From: JASLZO01 sp965247995 | GTDB lineage: Bacteria > Chloroflexota > Dehalococcoidia > UBA6926 | Length of the DNA stretch: 64,000 nucleotides | Reading direction: 5' to 3' | Assembly (NCBI GenBank): GCA_965247995.1 | Contig: OZ252041.1 | Span: 434,001 to 498,000, forward strand | In this document: piece after piece, positions 61,106-64,000 of the stretch | Numbering within the stretch: the first letter of the stretch is position 1 | How the letters are laid out: each line of letters starts with the position of its first letter | Translations under genes and position numbers: made by a program | The notes under the pieces: generated by a model | The model's database searches: none | Seen by the model: the letters and a program-made list of their open reading frames with translations, nothing else | Told to the model about the DNA's origin: nothing

Positions 61106-62191
61106 ATGATCGTCCAAGACCGGATTGTTCGGACCTTCACCCAACTTGCGCAGATCGACAGCCCTTCCGGCGACGAGGGTCAGATCGCGCGCGACCTGAC
61201 GGCGCGCCTCACGGCGTTGGGATTTGCGGTCCAGCGAGACGCGTACGGAAACCTCATCGCAACGGAGGCTGGCGACAACCCGCTGCTGCTCTCGGCACAC
61301 ATGGATACCGTCGAACCTGGCCGCGGGATCGTTCCCATCATCAACGGCAATCGGCTGGAAACGGACGGTTCCACCATCGTCGGCGGGGACTGCAAGGCGG
61401 GCATCACCACAATCCTTGAAGCGCTGACCTCCATCGCGGAGGACGGCGCTTCCCGTACGCCCGTTCAGGTCGTCCTCTCCCGTGAGGAGGAGCTTGGCCT
61501 CGTCGGGGCAAAGAACTTGGACTACTCGTTGATCACCGCGCGTGAGGCGGTCGTGTTCGATGGCGAAGGACCCATCAACCACGTCACATCGGGTAGCCCC
61601 ACGTATCTCAGTTACGATGTCGCCATCACCGGCAGGGCCGCGCACGCGGGCGTCGAACCGGAGAAGGGTATCTCTGCCATCCGTATCGCCTCTGAGATCA
61701 TCGCCAACCTGCCGAACGGCCGGCTCGACGACGAAACAACCTTCAACGTCGGCATGCTCCAAGGGGGCTCCGTACGAAACGCGGTTCCTGAGCACGCCTC
61801 GTTCGGTGGCGAGACGCGGAGCCACAACCGAGCGACGTTGGACGGGCTGCGCGTCGTTATCCAAAACGCCATCGATGATGCCCGAGGACGCTACCCGGAT
61901 GCCGTCATTGAAGCGGCGTTCAACGTGGAGTTCGAGACCTACCTGCTCGACCCGGAGACGCCGATCGTCCGGTCGGTCACCGAGACGCTTGGCTTTATGG
62001 CATTGGTCCCTGAGTTCGCACGGTCGGGAGGAGGAACGGATGGCAACGTGCTCCGCTCCCATGGGGTCCAGTCCGTTGTGATGGGCGTGGCTGCTCACAA
62101 CGCGCACACCGTCCGCGAATACGTGAACATCGACGAGCTAGAACAGGCGGTCAGGTTCTGCCAACAGCTACTCATTGACCGGAAAGCATGA
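61106..62191 (+). CDS. M20-family metallopeptidase (tripeptidase-T-like)
   Basis: A 361-residue zinc exopeptidase. Residues are placed as in the PepT-like branch: LLSAHMDTV near 62, GGDCKAGITTILEAL near 93 (Asp bridging zincs), SREEELGLVGAKN with the catalytic Glu near 130, and GGGTDGNVL and a His in MGVAAHNAH near the C-terminus. The lid domain lies in the middle. Peptide specificity is not readable. AAAGGAA precedes the ATG. The 23S promoter lies 69 bp after the stop. Confidence 0.87.
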   Translation: MIVQDRIVRTFTQLAQIDSPSGDEGQIARDLTARLTALGFAVQRDAYGNLIATEAGDNPLLLSAHMDTVEPGRGIVPIINGNRLETDGSTIVGGDCKAGITTILEALTSIAEDGASRTPVQVVLSREEELGLVGAKNLDYSLITAREAVVFDGEGPINHVTSGSPTYLSYDVAITGRAAHAGVEPEKGISAIRIASEIIANLPNGRLDDETTFNVGMLQGGSVRNAVPEHASFGGETRSHNRATLDGLRVVIQNAIDDARGRYPDAVIEAAFNVEFETYLLDPETPIVRSVTETLGFMALVPEFARSGGGTDGNVLRSHGVQSVVMGVAAHNAHTVREYVNIDELEQAVRFCQQLLIDRKA

Positions 62192-62259
62192 GGCGAATGC
62201 GGCCTCGCGACACTCGCTGGTCGGACGTCTAGACCGGCCAGATCGCTACCTCGAGAATC

Positions 62260-62288
62260 TTGACCGCCCCAAGGGCCAGACGTATACT
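62260..62288 (+). promoter_or_regulatory. 23S rRNA promoter
   Basis: TTGACC (62260-62265), 17-bp spacer and TATACT (62283-62288), one of the best promoter matches in the window. It lies about 115 bp before the 23S 5' end. Confidence 0.75.
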
Positions 62289-62402
62289 TCGCGTTCGCCG
62301 GTAGAGTCCTTGAAGGACTCTGCGTGGCTGGCGCCTTAACAAGTGAATAGGTCAATTTTTGTTGGCCAAGAGTGTTCTGAACGCGGCTCAACGTGAGAAT
62401 GA
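62289..62402 (+). promoter_or_regulatory. 23S rRNA leader with hairpin and boxA-like element
   Basis: The leader holds a 7-bp hairpin, AGAGTCC-TTGAA-GGACTCT (62303-62321), and GCGCCTTAACAA (62331-62342), which resembles the antitermination boxA core (CTTTAACAA). Such leaders recruit Nus factors in studied bacteria. No 16S gene, spacer tRNA or second promoter is seen between 62192 and 62402. Confidence 0.5.

Positions 62403-64000
<1,598 letters not shown>

Overview
The window is dense, GC-rich bacterial chromosome (by eye near 60% GC) with about 60 protein genes, almost no intergenic space, and the 5' half of a 23S rRNA at the right edge. I see no tRNA, insertion sequence, prophage, CRISPR array or integrase. 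The best guess for the host is a Chloroflexota bacterium of the Dehalococcoidia/SAR202 type. The reasons are a 23S gene driven by its own promoter with no 16S before it, the aroQ-M24 peptidase-efp order, the absence of outer-membrane genes, several acyl-CoA and thiolase-like genes, and a single-chain ETF. This placement is inference, not a database result.

Layout. 1-2640: a metallophosphoesterase, a SAM methyltransferase with a small coiled-coil protein, and a translationally coupled pair on the other strand (a degenerate nuclease-like protein and a 57-residue protein). 2740-6020: cinA, a flippase-like membrane protein and phosphofructokinase. 6028-10924 (minus): the run argF-der-plsY-gpsA-metF, with a near-leaderless promoter. 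11081-15450: an enoyl-CoA hydratase, fabI, two tandem FmdB zinc ribbons, a small membrane protein and a fused sugar-nucleotidyltransferase/CDP-alcohol phosphotransferase. 15529-22962: serS (apparently with an AUU start), thiamine diphosphokinase, then the moxR-DUF58-transglutaminase operon followed by an O6-alkylguanine methyltransferase.

22982-33303: a CPA2 antiporter, a small catabolic group (carboxymuconolactone decarboxylase family, 2-hydroxyacid dehydrogenase, HpaI aldolase), glmS, uppP, a YvcK-type factor, a degenerate metallo-beta-lactamase-fold protein with a small membrane protein, and an alpha/beta hydrolase. 33381-42159: dnaE, a ThDP enzyme, a VOC protein and valS. 42357-47975: a DUF35/thiolase-like pair, a second metallophosphoesterase, the coaX-coaBC-nucleotidyltransferase operon and a MaoC-type hydratase. 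48012-54626: an MFS transporter, a P-loop kinase, a fused EtfB-EtfA facing an acyl-CoA dehydrogenase, a RidA-like protein and an NmrA-like protein. 54623-62191: acpS-nnr, folD, a cupredoxin lipoprotein, aroQ-M24 peptidase-efp, a PHP protein and an M20 peptidase. 62260-64000: rRNA promoter, leader and 23S.

Most of the window is housekeeping: cell-wall precursors (glmS, uppP), lipid synthesis (plsY, gpsA, fabI, acpS), CoA synthesis (coaX, coaBC), one-carbon folate (metF, folD), translation (serS, valS, efp, der) and replication (dnaE). No complete new defence or biosynthetic system is visible. The interesting signals are smaller. Several enzymes have lost catalytic residues (the nuclease-like, transglutaminase, metallo-beta-lactamase, RidA and UppP homologues). 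Two proteins are fusions (ETF, and nucleotidyltransferase-CDP-alcohol transferase). The seryl-tRNA synthetase seems to start at AUU. Three convergent gene pairs end on one shared CTAG. Several promoters lie so close to the start codon that the mRNAs must be leaderless or nearly so.
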